The notes under the pieces are model-generated. The model did not search any database. It saw only the letters and a list, made by a program, of their open reading frames with translations, and was not told the origin of the DNA. Source: Henriciella sp. (lineage in GTDB: Bacteria > Pseudomonadota > Alphaproteobacteria > Caulobacterales > Hyphomonadaceae). From it: a stretch of 64,000 nt of DNA. Both the position numbers and the translations under genes were made by a program. Within the stretch, counting starts at the first letter, position 1, and the number at the start of each line of letters is the position of its first letter. The stretch is from positions 93,716 to 157,715 of the forward strand of contig JAEPOM010000008.1 in assembly GCA_017642885.1 (NCBI GenBank). Reading direction: 5' to 3'. Shown one piece after another: positions 9,672 to 19,715 of the stretch.

Positions 9672-12600
9672 ATGCACTTAAAACCTAACTCAGAATCCAA
9701 ACGCTCGAATGGGCTAAAGCTTTGGCGCGCAGCGCTCTTGGCTGGCGTCGCTCTGCCGCTTGGTCTGTCTGCCACTGCACAGGATGCGAGTGACACCGAT
9801 GAGGAAGAGGCAAGGCAGGACGTGATCGTCGTGCAGGGCATTCGGTCATCCCTCGCGAGCGCGCTTAACGAGAAACGAAACGCGGATAACTTAGTAGAAA
9901 TTATTCGGGCAGAGGACATTGGTAAACTACCAGACCAAAACCTCGCTGAAGTTTTGGAGAACGTCACAGGCGTTCAAATTACTCGGACAGCCGGCGTCGG
10001 CACGGGTGTTCAAATTCGCGGTACAAATGCTAACCGCGTCGAAGTCAACGGCGTATCGAGCGTCGGCTCAGGCGATGGCCGTAACGGCATCGGATTTGAA
10101 GATGTGAACCCGGCAATCATTGCCGCCGTTGAGGTCACCAAAGCCTCTGAAGCGAAGACCATCGAAGGGTCAGTTGGCGGTACAGTGAACCTGAGAACAA
10201 TTCGTCCTCTGGAACTGAGCGACATGTTGCTCAATGTTCGCATTCAGGGCGAAGATAACAGCCTGAGCACCGAAGGCATCACGCCTAGATACTCGGCCGC
10301 GTTTGGCGACAATTGGTCGTCAAGTGCTGGCGAGTTCGGTTTTGTGATTACAGGCAGCTACACAGAACAAGAAGCGGTTTCATTCCGTCCACGTACCGAC
10401 CGCGATAACCTTGCCTCAGCACCCGGGGCCGCGCATCCGGTGTATCAGGGCATTCAGTTCCTGGTTCAGGAGCAAGAGAACGATGACTACGAGACGCTCA
10501 ATATCGCGTCGTCGTTTGAGTGGGCCCCGAATGATGAGCTTACTCTGAGCTTCGATGCGATCATCAACGAGCAAGAGCGGAGCCGAGACCAGTACCGCTT
10601 GCAGGCCTCAGGCATCAGTAACCTTAGGAACTTCCCTGTGAACGCGCCGACCGCGTTTGAAACCCTCGACTATAGCGCTGTCGGAGGCCCAATTTTGCAG
10701 GGTGCTCTTGCTGGTCTCGTCGAGCCGGATATTACGATTGATGATGATGATGGCAACCTGCGTTTCACGACGGAGACAGGATCTCGTGTCACAGACAGTC
10801 AGATTTTCTCGCTTGGTGGTGAGTGGACCCGTGACAACTGGACCGTCAGCACAGAACTTGCGACGTCGAAATCAGACACACGCAACCCGACTCTGAACAC
10901 GACTGTGAACTTCATCAACCCAAACTGCCCGCTTGATGGCGCGCCGACGGGTGATCCAAGCACCAGTAACGATAACTGTGTTCCGTTCATCTATGATTTG
11001 TCAGGTGACTCGCTTGCGTTCGGCATTAACTTCAATTCGCCGTTTGCACCGACACCTCAACAGCTCCTGGATCCTGCGAACGTTGTCCTCGATCAAGTCG
11101 ATGTCGGTCGTAACACGACTGAAAATCAGGAAGATGCGTTCCGAATTGACGTTTCATACGACTTTACCGACAGCTTGTTCGGCGACTATTTGACGTCGGT
11201 AGATGCCGGTTTCCGGTTCAACAAGTCTTCGCACGTCTTTGACGACATTGATGACCGGATTGGCGGGTTCAGCAGACTGGAAGACAGTCCGAGCGGTTCG
11301 CTGTTCTCGGAACTTCTGGTGCCTGGTCCAACAAATTACGGCGATGCCGATGGCCGTAGCCTGTTCATCAGCAACTTCCTGCTGATTGATCCAGACCGGT
11401 CTTTCTCTGACCCGAACGGCGTCATCAGCATCTTGGAAGCAGCGCTTGCAGCCCACCGGGTTAACGAACCGCAAGCCGACGGTGACTTGACGCTTAATCT
11501 GTCATCAGACCAGAACGCGTTCCGGGACATTTCAGAAGAAACCAGCGCTCTTTATGCGCAGGCAAACTTTGAATCCGGAATCTTCCGCGGCAATATCGGT
11601 GTTCGCTATATCGAGACAGAAATCGACTCGATCGGTTTTGGTCCAGAGGTGAATGGGACACGGTCGCTACAATCAACGACTGGCTCTTACGACTTCGTGC
11701 TACCACGTTTCAACTTGGTCGCTCAGCCTTCCGAAGACGTCATCCTGCGTCTGGCTTATGGGTCAGATATCCGACGTCCCAACTTCACAAGCTTGAGCAC
11801 CGGCTTCACATTTGATCAGAGTGAGAACGCCCAAGTGTCACTCGGCAATCCTGGCCTAGAGCCGGAGGAAGTGACGTCAATTGATGTGTCGGCAGAGTGG
11901 TACTTTGCCCCATCCGCGCTGGTCAGCGTTGGTTGGTTCACAAAGGATCGCACAAATATCTTCGGATCTGATTTCGAAGGGGCTCTGTTGATCGATGACG
12001 GCATGGGCGGTTTCCTTCGCGAAACTGATCCAACTTGCCCAGGCGGCGGTATCTTCAACCCGGATGTTATTCCAAATGTCCTGGGCGATCCGAACACGAC
12101 CGGACTTTGCGTAGACTTCTCACGGCCCGGTAATGACCCTGCGACGACGACACAGTCTGGTTGGGAATTTGCCTTCCAATACGATCTCTCAAGCTTTGAG
12201 GACCGCCTCGGTTGGGCATCCGGCTTTGGTGTTGTCGCGAATTACACCAAGCAAGAGTTTGAGGGTGGATCAGTTGTCGATACGACGTCTGGCCGTGGCT
12301 TGACCGTTCTCGGAGATCTCAGCATTCCACGTGGCCTGCTGGACTTCTCAGAAAACGCCTATAACGCAACGCTTTACTACGAAAAGTACGGCCTCTCGGC
12401 TCGCGCACGATACACATGGCGTGAAGGCTTCCGAACACAAGACTTCGGTGGCGGTGCAAACACCAGCGGTAGCAGTACGCTTAGCTTCCCGGTTCACACT
12501 CTGGACCGCGGGCAATTGAATGCTAGCGTCAACTACGCTGTGACGGACAATTTCAGCATTGGACTTGAAGCCGTCAACCTCACCGAGGAGCGGATCGTGC

Positions 12601-12686
12601 AGAAATGCGTAACCGAAGCTGGCCCAACTTGCTTCGTCGGATACCCAGACCGACGGATCACATTCGGTGGCAGCTACACGTTCTAA
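9672..12686 (+). CDS. TonB-dependent receptor (probable alginate-oligosaccharide uptake)
   Basis: 1004 aa; signal peptide; plug IRSSLASALNEKRNADNLVEIIRAEDIGKLPDQNLAEVLENVTGVQITR; C-terminal aromatic GGSYTF. Confidence 0.92.
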   Translation: MHLKPNSESKRSNGLKLWRAALLAGVALPLGLSATAQDASDTDEEEARQDVIVVQGIRSSLASALNEKRNADNLVEIIRAEDIGKLPDQNLAEVLENVTGVQITRTAGVGTGVQIRGTNANRVEVNGVSSVGSGDGRNGIGFEDVNPAIIAAVEVTKASEAKTIEGSVGGTVNLRTIRPLELSDMLLNVRIQGEDNSLSTEGITPRYSAAFGDNWSSSAGEFGFVITGSYTEQEAVSFRPRTDRDNLASAPGAAHPVYQGIQFLVQEQENDDYETLNIASSFEWAPNDELTLSFDAIINEQERSRDQYRLQASGISNLRNFPVNAPTAFETLDYSAVGGPILQGALAGLVEPDITIDDDDGNLRFTTETGSRVTDSQIFSLGGEWTRDNWTVSTELATSKSDTRNPTLNTTVNFINPNCPLDGAPTGDPSTSNDNCVPFIYDLSGDSLAFGINFNSPFAPTPQQLLDPANVVLDQVDVGRNTTENQEDAFRIDVSYDFTDSLFGDYLTSVDAGFRFNKSSHVFDDIDDRIGGFSRLEDSPSGSLFSELLVPGPTNYGDADGRSLFISNFLLIDPDRSFSDPNGVISILEAALAAHRVNEPQADGDLTLNLSSDQNAFRDISEETSALYAQANFESGIFRGNIGVRYIETEIDSIGFGPEVNGTRSLQSTTGSYDFVLPRFNLVAQPSEDVILRLAYGSDIRRPNFTSLSTGFTFDQSENAQVSLGNPGLEPEEVTSIDVSAEWYFAPSALVSVGWFTKDRTNIFGSDFEGALLIDDGMGGFLRETDPTCPGGGIFNPDVIPNVLGDPNTTGLCVDFSRPGNDPATTTQSGWEFAFQYDLSSFEDRLGWASGFGVVANYTKQEFEGGSVVDTTSGRGLTVLGDLSIPRGLLDFSENAYNATLYYEKYGLSARARYTWREGFRTQDFGGGANTSGSSTLSFPVHTLDRGQLNASVNYAVTDNFSIGLEAVNLTEERIVQKCVTEAGPTCFVGYPDRRITFGGSYTF

Positions 12687-12734
12687 TGCCAATCCGAATT
12701 AGCTAAAACAGACCAATTTGAGGTCCTTCAAACT

Positions 12735-12770
12735 GCGCGGTTCGTATCATGCGAACCGCGCTTTTTTTTT
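12735..12770 (+). terminator. Rho-independent terminator
   Basis: Perfect 10-bp stem GCGCGGTTCG / CGAACCGCGC followed by a run of T (12762-12770), shortly after the TBDR stop. Confidence 0.92.
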
Positions 12771-13027
12771 GGGACGAGAGAGTCGACTTCACGTCTGGGA
12801 AATTGAGCCCTCGGATTGGAATGATGTTTGCCATTCAATTAGTTGGAGATCGTCGGCTTCGACTTTGGATGGAGAGTCGACTGACTGAACATCCAGAAGG
12901 ACCCGAACTGAGCGAACTCTGGATCCAGAGCTGTCAAAGGCGAAGTTCTATGTAAATTGCGAATTGGCTATGATAGATTGAGCGAAATGAGATTTTATCA
13001 ACCACATTTAGTAAGTGGGATTATCGC

Positions 13028-14083
13028 TTGAAGCGCGCGTCATTTGTCACCGGTCTCCAATTGGAAAACCTATTGAACGAGGCAGAACGTTCGGGAGTCA
13101 ACGCGCTCCAGGTATTGAATAGCCTTGGATACCATCACTTGAGCGATGAAAACGTTCGTGCGCAATCGTCGATCGATTTGGCAGACTTCTTCCGGATTGA
13201 AGGTGAAATCGCGCGCCAGCTCGATGATCTCACGGCGCACTTATCTGAGCGAAAACTAACCTATGAAACCGGAGCGTTTATTACGTCTCAGATGAAGAGG
13301 TCCACGACCTTGAGCGAAGCGCTGAATCACCTCGCTCAATATTTCAACATGATGCACGGGGAGCACTATAACACCGTGCGCACAACGGGCCGGACGGTTT
13401 CGCTGATTATCGATGACACGTCTTTTCCCTACACGATGAAAGACGATCCGGAGATGGTCCATTTCGTCGGCGAGTGTGTTCTGATCAAAGTCCAGTGCCT
13501 GCTGGATAGCTTGAGCGATGGTTTGGCGGCAACAGCGCTTCGTCGAGTCGTGGTGAAGCGTGCTCAAGCCAAAAGCTTGCCGTCACATCTGGAGTTTTGG
13601 CCGGTCCCGGTTTCGTTCGGACAAACAAGTTACGAGCTATGTTTCGATCACGATCTCGCGCACTCGCACATGCCGCCGCCGAGTGAAATCGATCTGAGTG
13701 CCGAGGGTGTTTTTAGTCGCGTCATCGCCTACCTCGATCAAATCGGATCGGCGCCGAAGAATCTAACTTACAGGACAATGGTACTCGATCTGATCCGGAA
13801 CCATTGCACTCAACAAGATCTGGTGGCTCACCGCCTTTCTATGAGCGTTGCGACCTTGCGGCGACGCTTGGAACAAGAAGGGACAAGTTTCCGAGAATTG
13901 TTGAGCGACCACTTCATGGAGGAAGCTACAAAACTTTTGAAGAAGGGACATTCCGTCTCACATGTGAGTGAGGTCCTGAACTATTCCGATGTTCGCGCGT
14001 TTAATCGTGCGTTCAAACGCCTGACGGGCGAAACTCCAGCGCAATACTCCCGCAGAAAGACAGGTCTGATAGAAAACGTGTGA
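13028..14083 (+). CDS. AraC family regulator (arabinose-binding-domain/OruR-like N-terminus)
   Basis: C-terminal HTH LSMSVATLRRRLEQEGTSFRELLSDHFMEEATKLLKKGHSVSHVSEVLNYSDVRAFNRAFKRLTGETPAQYSRR; TTG start proposed. Confidence 0.85.
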   Translation: MKRASFVTGLQLENLLNEAERSGVNALQVLNSLGYHHLSDENVRAQSSIDLADFFRIEGEIARQLDDLTAHLSERKLTYETGAFITSQMKRSTTLSEALNHLAQYFNMMHGEHYNTVRTTGRTVSLIIDDTSFPYTMKDDPEMVHFVGECVLIKVQCLLDSLSDGLAATALRRVVVKRAQAKSLPSHLEFWPVPVSFGQTSYELCFDHDLAHSHMPPPSEIDLSAEGVFSRVIAYLDQIGSAPKNLTYRTMVLDLIRNHCTQQDLVAHRLSMSVATLRRRLEQEGTSFRELLSDHFMEEATKLLKKGHSVSHVSEVLNYSDVRAFNRAFKRLTGETPAQYSRRKTGLIENV

Positions 14084-14181
14084 GCGAAAGTGTTCACTCC
14101 GCAAAAGCTATTAGGTCATAGGCGCGAGGCGCCGCACCTCCCTAGTGCTCTCAACAAAGAACAAATCCGTGGGAGGATATT

Positions 14182-16473
14182 ATGGCTATTTCCATCAAGA
14201 ATCTTTTGAACCTGAGCGTGGCGTCGACGCTCGCACTGAGCCTTGGGCATGGATTGGCGTCGGCTCAGGACGCTGAAACTGGTGATGAAGAAGCGCGCCG
14301 GTTTGGAACCGTAACGGTTACGGCGCAGCGCCGCGAAGAGAGCGCCTTGGATGTTCCGCTGTCCGTCTCTGCGTTCAGCGCCGAAGATCTCGAAGTTACG
14401 GGCGCTGTCGATATCACGTCCATTCAGCGTGCGACGCCTAACGCGACGATCGAAGTCGCCCGCGGATCCAATTCGACACTGATCGCGTTCATTCGCGGCG
14501 TCGGTCAACAAGATCCTCTCTGGGGGTTTGAGCCCGGCGTTGGATTGTATGTGGACGATGTCTACATCGCCCGCCCACAAGGCGCGATCCTGGACATTTT
14601 TGATATTGATCGCATCGAAGTATTGCGGGGCCCGCAAGGCACTCTCTACGGACGCAACACTATCGGTGGCGCGATCAAATATGTGACAAGCCGGATCGGA
14701 GATGAGCCGGATCTGAAAGCAAAAGTGAATGTCGGCACCTTCAATCAAGCCGACCTGATCGTCTCTGGATCCGCCCCTCTCAGCGACACGTTTGCTGTCA
14801 GCGGCGCTGTCGCAAAATACACTCGCGACGGATACGGAACCAATCTCAATACAGGTGCGGAACACTATGACAAAGACGTGCTCGCCTATCGTGTGAGCGC
14901 GGAATGGACACCCACCGATAACCTGTTCTTCCGCGCTTCTTATGATCGCTCCGAAGATGATTCCAACGCCAAGCACGGACACCGCTTGATCCCGAGCGCC
15001 GACGGCACGCTGCCAGTTACGTCCAATGTTTTCGACACACGTGCCGGATTGGGCGACGATAACTCGGTCGAGACAGAGGGCTATTCTCTAACTGGGGAAT
15101 GGACTGTGAATGACTCTGTTACGCTGAAATCGATCACGGCGTACCGCGAAGGTGAAACCACGACACCGATCGATTTCGACGCCCTGCCGCAGCCGGACTT
15201 CGATGTTCCTGCCGTTTATATGGACGATCAATTCAGCCAGGAGTTCCAACTCCTTTACAGCGGAGATCGCCTCAACGGTGTTGCTGGCATCTACTATCTC
15301 GACGGCAACGCTAGCGGTGCATTCGACGTCATTCTCGGCGGCCTCGGGCTGACCGTATTCCAAGGTGGCGATCAGCAAAAAGAGAACTTCTCCGTCTATG
15401 GCGACTTCACCTACGACTTTGATGAGCAATGGGCACTGACGGTTGGCGGTCGCTACACCAAGGACGAGACGACCGCTGATGTTCTGCGTGAGCTCTGGCT
15501 GGGACTTGGATCCGGGTCGTTCGACGCCAGCAATACAAGCTCGGCATTCTTCGTGACGCAGACCGACTTCCAAAACCTCACGCGCTCTGACGAGGAATTC
15601 ACGCCGCGAGTTTCGTTGTCCTACAAGCCAAACGAAAATCTCAATTTGTACGCGACTTATGCTCAGGGCTTCAAAGCGGGCGGTTTCGATCCTCGCGCCC
15701 GCGCTGACCTCGATCCACTGGGCTTGTCTCAGGAAGGGTTCGGTCCAGAATTTGTCGACAGCTATGAGATCGGCGCCAAAGGATCTTTCTTTGACAATGC
15801 GCTGAACTTGAACGCTGCGATCTTTTTCGCCGAGTATACGGACCAGCAGATTACCGTTCAAAGCGGCGCGGACTCCGACAATGACGGCGTGAACGACACA
15901 TTCGTCTCTTCCGTCTTCAATGCAGGTGCGTCGGAGTATACTGGCTTCGAACTCGAGGGGACATGGTTTATCAACGACCTGTTCACGCTGTCCGGCAACC
16001 TTGGCATCATTGACGCCGAGATCACGGAGATCCTTTCAGCCGGCACCAACATCGCCAGTCAGTTCGAGACCCAGAACACGCCTGAGCTGCAAGGCCAGGT
16101 CTCTCTGAATTACACCAATGATCTTGGCCAGAATGGCGAGCTGTCTATTACCGGCGCGCTGTCCTATCGCGATGAATACTTCCTATTCAATGTCGCAAAT
16201 CCGGGCTTCGATGCGGGGACCAATGTGCTCTTCCCGAATGGCGGACCGGCGCTTGATCCAGACGCATACACGCTCGCGGACCTCAGCATAGTCTGGACGT
16301 CACCGAGCGAGAAATATCGTCTCGGTCTTCACGGTCGAAACCTGACAGACGAAGAGTACCGGGTTGCAGCGTACAATTTTGTCACCCCAAGCCAGCTCGG
16401 CGTGGATAGTGCTTACTCAGCATTCTACGGCGCACCATCCACCGTGACGGCGTCGCTGTCGGTGGATTTCTAA
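14182..16473 (+). CDS. TonB-dependent receptor
   Basis: TVTAQRREESALDVPLSVSAFSAEDLE, IEVLRGPQGTLYGRNTIGGAIKYVT, terminal LSVDF. Confidence 0.93.
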   Translation: MAISIKNLLNLSVASTLALSLGHGLASAQDAETGDEEARRFGTVTVTAQRREESALDVPLSVSAFSAEDLEVTGAVDITSIQRATPNATIEVARGSNSTLIAFIRGVGQQDPLWGFEPGVGLYVDDVYIARPQGAILDIFDIDRIEVLRGPQGTLYGRNTIGGAIKYVTSRIGDEPDLKAKVNVGTFNQADLIVSGSAPLSDTFAVSGAVAKYTRDGYGTNLNTGAEHYDKDVLAYRVSAEWTPTDNLFFRASYDRSEDDSNAKHGHRLIPSADGTLPVTSNVFDTRAGLGDDNSVETEGYSLTGEWTVNDSVTLKSITAYREGETTTPIDFDALPQPDFDVPAVYMDDQFSQEFQLLYSGDRLNGVAGIYYLDGNASGAFDVILGGLGLTVFQGGDQQKENFSVYGDFTYDFDEQWALTVGGRYTKDETTADVLRELWLGLGSGSFDASNTSSAFFVTQTDFQNLTRSDEEFTPRVSLSYKPNENLNLYATYAQGFKAGGFDPRARADLDPLGLSQEGFGPEFVDSYEIGAKGSFFDNALNLNAAIFFAEYTDQQITVQSGADSDNDGVNDTFVSSVFNAGASEYTGFELEGTWFINDLFTLSGNLGIIDAEITEILSAGTNIASQFETQNTPELQGQVSLNYTNDLGQNGELSITGALSYRDEYFLFNVANPGFDAGTNVLFPNGGPALDPDAYTLADLSIVWTSPSEKYRLGLHGRNLTDEEYRVAAYNFVTPSQLGVDSAYSAFYGAPSTVTASLSVDF

Positions 16474-16489
16474 GCTCACGAGACGGAAA

Positions 16490-17782
16490 ATGACCGCGGT
16501 GAGTTCCTCCCAGAGTGGGGGTCAGTTTGGTGGGCGAGCTTATGTGCTCGCCATTCTGACCCTCGTCTACACGTTCAATCACATTGACCGGCAGATTCTG
16601 CTAATCCTGATCGAGCCGATCAAAGCCGAACTCCAAATCAGCGATGGCCAAATCGGCTTGCTCACCGGCTTCGCATTCGCTGTCTTCTATGCCACGTTCG
16701 GGATTCCCATCGCGATGTGGGCGGACCGTGGTAGCCGCAAGAAAATTCTCTCCCTTTCGCTCGCGACCTGGTCAGGGATGACCGCGCTTTCTGGGTTTGC
16801 CCAGAACTTCTGGCATCTATTGATTGCGCGTATGGGGGTCGGGATTGGTGAAGCGGGCGGCACACCGCCTGCGACTTCGATGATTTCCGATCTCTACGCG
16901 CCGAAAGAACGAGCCTTCGCCCTCGGAATCTACACTTCCGGTATTGGGCTCGGTATTCTCGCAGGGTTTGTCATCGGAGGCTTCGTTTATCAGGCGTTCG
17001 GGTGGAGGGTGGCCTTCTTCGTCGCCGGCATTCCAGGCCTGCTGCTCGCGCTCGCGGTGTGGCTGACAGTCTCCGAACCAACTCGCGGCGCCGTTGAAGC
17101 GCGCGAGATCAACGCAAAAGCGTCGAGCATTGGTGAAACAATGGCGTTTATCGCCAAGCAGAGCTCATTTCTTTGGTTGCTGGCAGGATGTTGTTTGATT
17201 TGCATCTCGGCGAACGCGTTCTTGGCTTGGACGCCGAGCCATCTCCAACGAACCTATGAGGTGGGACCAGCTGACATCGCGATCCCCTTGGGTCTTTTGA
17301 TCGGCGGCGTGGGAAGCGTTGGGGCAATCCTGTTGGGCCGAGTTTGCGACAGGCTTTCGAGCCGTAGCTTGGCATGGCGCCCGCTAATCATAGCAATCTG
17401 CGCCGCGATTGCGCTTCCCTTCGCCTGGATGTTTCTCCAGGCAAATACAATCAACGCGGCCTATGCGTGGAACCTGATTCCGAGCTTTATTGGCCTGATC
17501 TATGCCAGTATTGCCTATACCGCGTCGCAGGAGCTGGTGGGATTACGCATGCGAGCTTTTGCGTCGGCGTTCATGCTGTTCTGTCTGACCTTGATTGGGA
17601 TCGGGGGTGGTCCAACCATAGTTGGTTGGCTAAGCGATTCATTCACCAATTCTGGAGGTCCCACGCCGCTCAAATCCGCGCTGGAAATCATGCTTGTCTT
17701 AAATCTCCTAAGCGTTTTTGCTTTGCTAATGTCTGCACGTACTTATGAACGGGACGTAGCTCGCGCTGCGCAGGTGAATTGA
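16490..17782 (+). CDS. MFS transporter, spinster-like
   Basis: LTLVYTFNHIDRQILLILIEPIKAELQISDGQIGLLTGFAFAVFYATFGIPIAMWADR; ARMGVGIGEAGGTPPATSMISDLY. Confidence 0.88.
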   Translation: MTAVSSSQSGGQFGGRAYVLAILTLVYTFNHIDRQILLILIEPIKAELQISDGQIGLLTGFAFAVFYATFGIPIAMWADRGSRKKILSLSLATWSGMTALSGFAQNFWHLLIARMGVGIGEAGGTPPATSMISDLYAPKERAFALGIYTSGIGLGILAGFVIGGFVYQAFGWRVAFFVAGIPGLLLALAVWLTVSEPTRGAVEAREINAKASSIGETMAFIAKQSSFLWLLAGCCLICISANAFLAWTPSHLQRTYEVGPADIAIPLGLLIGGVGSVGAILLGRVCDRLSSRSLAWRPLIIAICAAIALPFAWMFLQANTINAAYAWNLIPSFIGLIYASIAYTASQELVGLRMRAFASAFMLFCLTLIGIGGGPTIVGWLSDSFTNSGGPTPLKSALEIMLVLNLLSVFALLMSARTYERDVARAAQVN

Positions 17783-18688
17783 TTGCTTAAATCCATAGGT
17801 CTTACAGTTTCCGTTGGCTTGCTGGGACTCGGTTCTTGTTCCGACGCTCCGGTAAGAACCGAGGTCTCATCTGCGACGATTACCGAGTTTGAGAATCCGT
17901 ATTTCTCGGTCGAGGTCACAGGTAGCGGACCGGATATCATTCTAATGCCGGGTCTCGCATCCAGCCGCGCCGTTTGGGACGGCACGGTCGACGTCCTAAA
18001 AGACCGATACACGCTGCACGCCATTCAAGTGAACGGCTTTGCCGGGGCACCCACGCTCGGAAACGCTGGCAACGAGAACATACTCGATGATCTGGCGGAT
18101 GGGATCGCTGCTTATTCGAGTGAGTTGGAATCCTCCTCGGTCTTGGTCGGGCATTCCCTGGGTGGGCTCGTCGCGATGAAGACGGCGCTGGAGCCCGATG
18201 CAAATCTTCGTCAGCTCATTATCGTAGACGTGTTGCCATTCTTCTCGGTTCTAATGGATCCAGCGGCCACCGCAGACAGCATGGCCCCCGTCGCAGCCAT
18301 GATGAAAGCCACCCTGATCTCGCAGCCTGATGATCTGTTTGCGCTTAGGCAATCAGAAGCCCTGAAAGACTTGGTCAAAGGTGAAAGTGATCTGAACTTG
18401 GCACTGAAATGGTCCGTTGAAAGTGACAGAGCGGTGATGGCTCAAGCAATGTCTGAAGTGCTTGTCACCGATCTACGAGAGCAGGTCGCGAACATCGCCG
18501 TGCCGACCCTCGTAATCTATGCGCGCGACAGTGCGATCCCAAACTTGGAAGGGATCGAGCGGTTCTATGAAACTTTGTATTCCCGTATTCCGGACCACCG
18601 GCTGATAGCGATCGATGATGCCTTTCACTTCGTGATGCTGGATCAGCCAGACGCCTTCCTTGCCGCCCTTCAGACGGCGCTAAATTAG
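17783..18688 (+). CDS. Alpha/beta hydrolase, probable lipoprotein
   Basis: VGLLGLGSCSD lipobox-like; GHSLGG nucleophile elbow; terminal DDAFHFVMLDQPDAF. TTG start, abuts the MFS gene. Confidence 0.8.
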   Translation: MLKSIGLTVSVGLLGLGSCSDAPVRTEVSSATITEFENPYFSVEVTGSGPDIILMPGLASSRAVWDGTVDVLKDRYTLHAIQVNGFAGAPTLGNAGNENILDDLADGIAAYSSELESSSVLVGHSLGGLVAMKTALEPDANLRQLIIVDVLPFFSVLMDPAATADSMAPVAAMMKATLISQPDDLFALRQSEALKDLVKGESDLNLALKWSVESDRAVMAQAMSEVLVTDLREQVANIAVPTLVIYARDSAIPNLEGIERFYETLYSRIPDHRLIAIDDAFHFVMLDQPDAFLAALQTALN

Positions 18689-18882
18689 TGCAAAATTGGT
18701 CCATCGGCCGAGGGTAGGACACTGATGAACCGCTCCCGCAGCTAATGCTGGAGTTTCGTTATCTGCGACTTGTTCAAATCAATTTTCGTCGTGATTGACT
18801 CTTTGTGAATCCGACCTCAACCATGTCGACCATGCCCTCAGGAATCGTTGCCTAATGGGTGCCTCATCGCAAAGGAACGCAC

Positions 18883-19659
18883 ATGAAAAACCCAATTATC
18901 GCCGCCGCTCTGGCTTTGGGACTCACAGCCTGTGTGGCGAATCCTGCAGGGAGTGCTCCGGCGCCTGTACCTGAAATCTCGGTGGCGCCGATGATTACGA
19001 TTTACCATCTTGAGGGGCGACGGTCAGAGCGAGTTGTTTGGCTTATGGAAGAGTTAGGCTTGCCATATGATCTGAAATACAAGCGCGGCGACTTGCGCGG
19101 ATCGATGGCCATGGTGCATGCCCTAGGTCACGAAATGCCGATGGTTCCGACTGTGGTTATCGAAGACCAAATCCTAGTCGAATCCGGTGCGATAATTGAG
19201 ACTATTCTAACGCGATACGCCCCTGGCGAACTAACACCCGAAATATCGAGCGATGACTATCCGGTCCATCTGATGTGGACGCACTATGCTGAAGGCTCGC
19301 TTGCCGCTCGATTGTTCAGCGACTATCGCGCTTGGCGGACAAATCCGCCGACTGAGCGCTCGATGTTCGTAGACAGCGAAGCTGTGGTTCAGTTTGCGGA
19401 AAATCATCTGAAGGCCAAGCCCTGGTTCGGTGGACAGGAGTTCTCGTCGGCAGACATCATGATGTTCTTCCCACTCAATGTCGCAACCGGTCTGAACCTG
19501 GTTGATGAGACGAAGTTCCCTTCCATCGCCTCCTGGAAGGAGAAAGTCCAATCGCGTCCTGCCTATCAACGTATGTTGGCGGTGGCACGACCAGATGGAA
19601 TGATCGGAAGTCTGCCACCTATCGAAGTGAGGCCACCATCAGAGCGCAACCCACGCTGA
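18883..19659 (+). CDS. Glutathione S-transferase family protein with N-terminal lipoprotein signal
   Basis: MKNPIIAAALALGLTACVANPAG (lipobox LTAC) followed by GST N-domain ITIYHLEGRRSERVVWLMEELGLPYDLKYKRG...PTVVIEDQILVESGAIIETIL. Confidence 0.78.
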   Translation: MKNPIIAAALALGLTACVANPAGSAPAPVPEISVAPMITIYHLEGRRSERVVWLMEELGLPYDLKYKRGDLRGSMAMVHALGHEMPMVPTVVIEDQILVESGAIIETILTRYAPGELTPEISSDDYPVHLMWTHYAEGSLAARLFSDYRAWRTNPPTERSMFVDSEAVVQFAENHLKAKPWFGGQEFSSADIMMFFPLNVATGLNLVDETKFPSIASWKEKVQSRPAYQRMLAVARPDGMIGSLPPIEVRPPSERNPR

Positions 19660-19715
19660 TCGCGAACCGTCTCGACAGCGGTTACGATCTTTTCAAATCG
19701 ATCGGGCGTTCGATG

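Noticed and set aside
14120-14140. GGCGC-GAG-GCGCC inverted repeat upstream of the second TBDR
   Set aside because: Arms of only 5 G/C-rich bases are common by chance, with no supporting second site.
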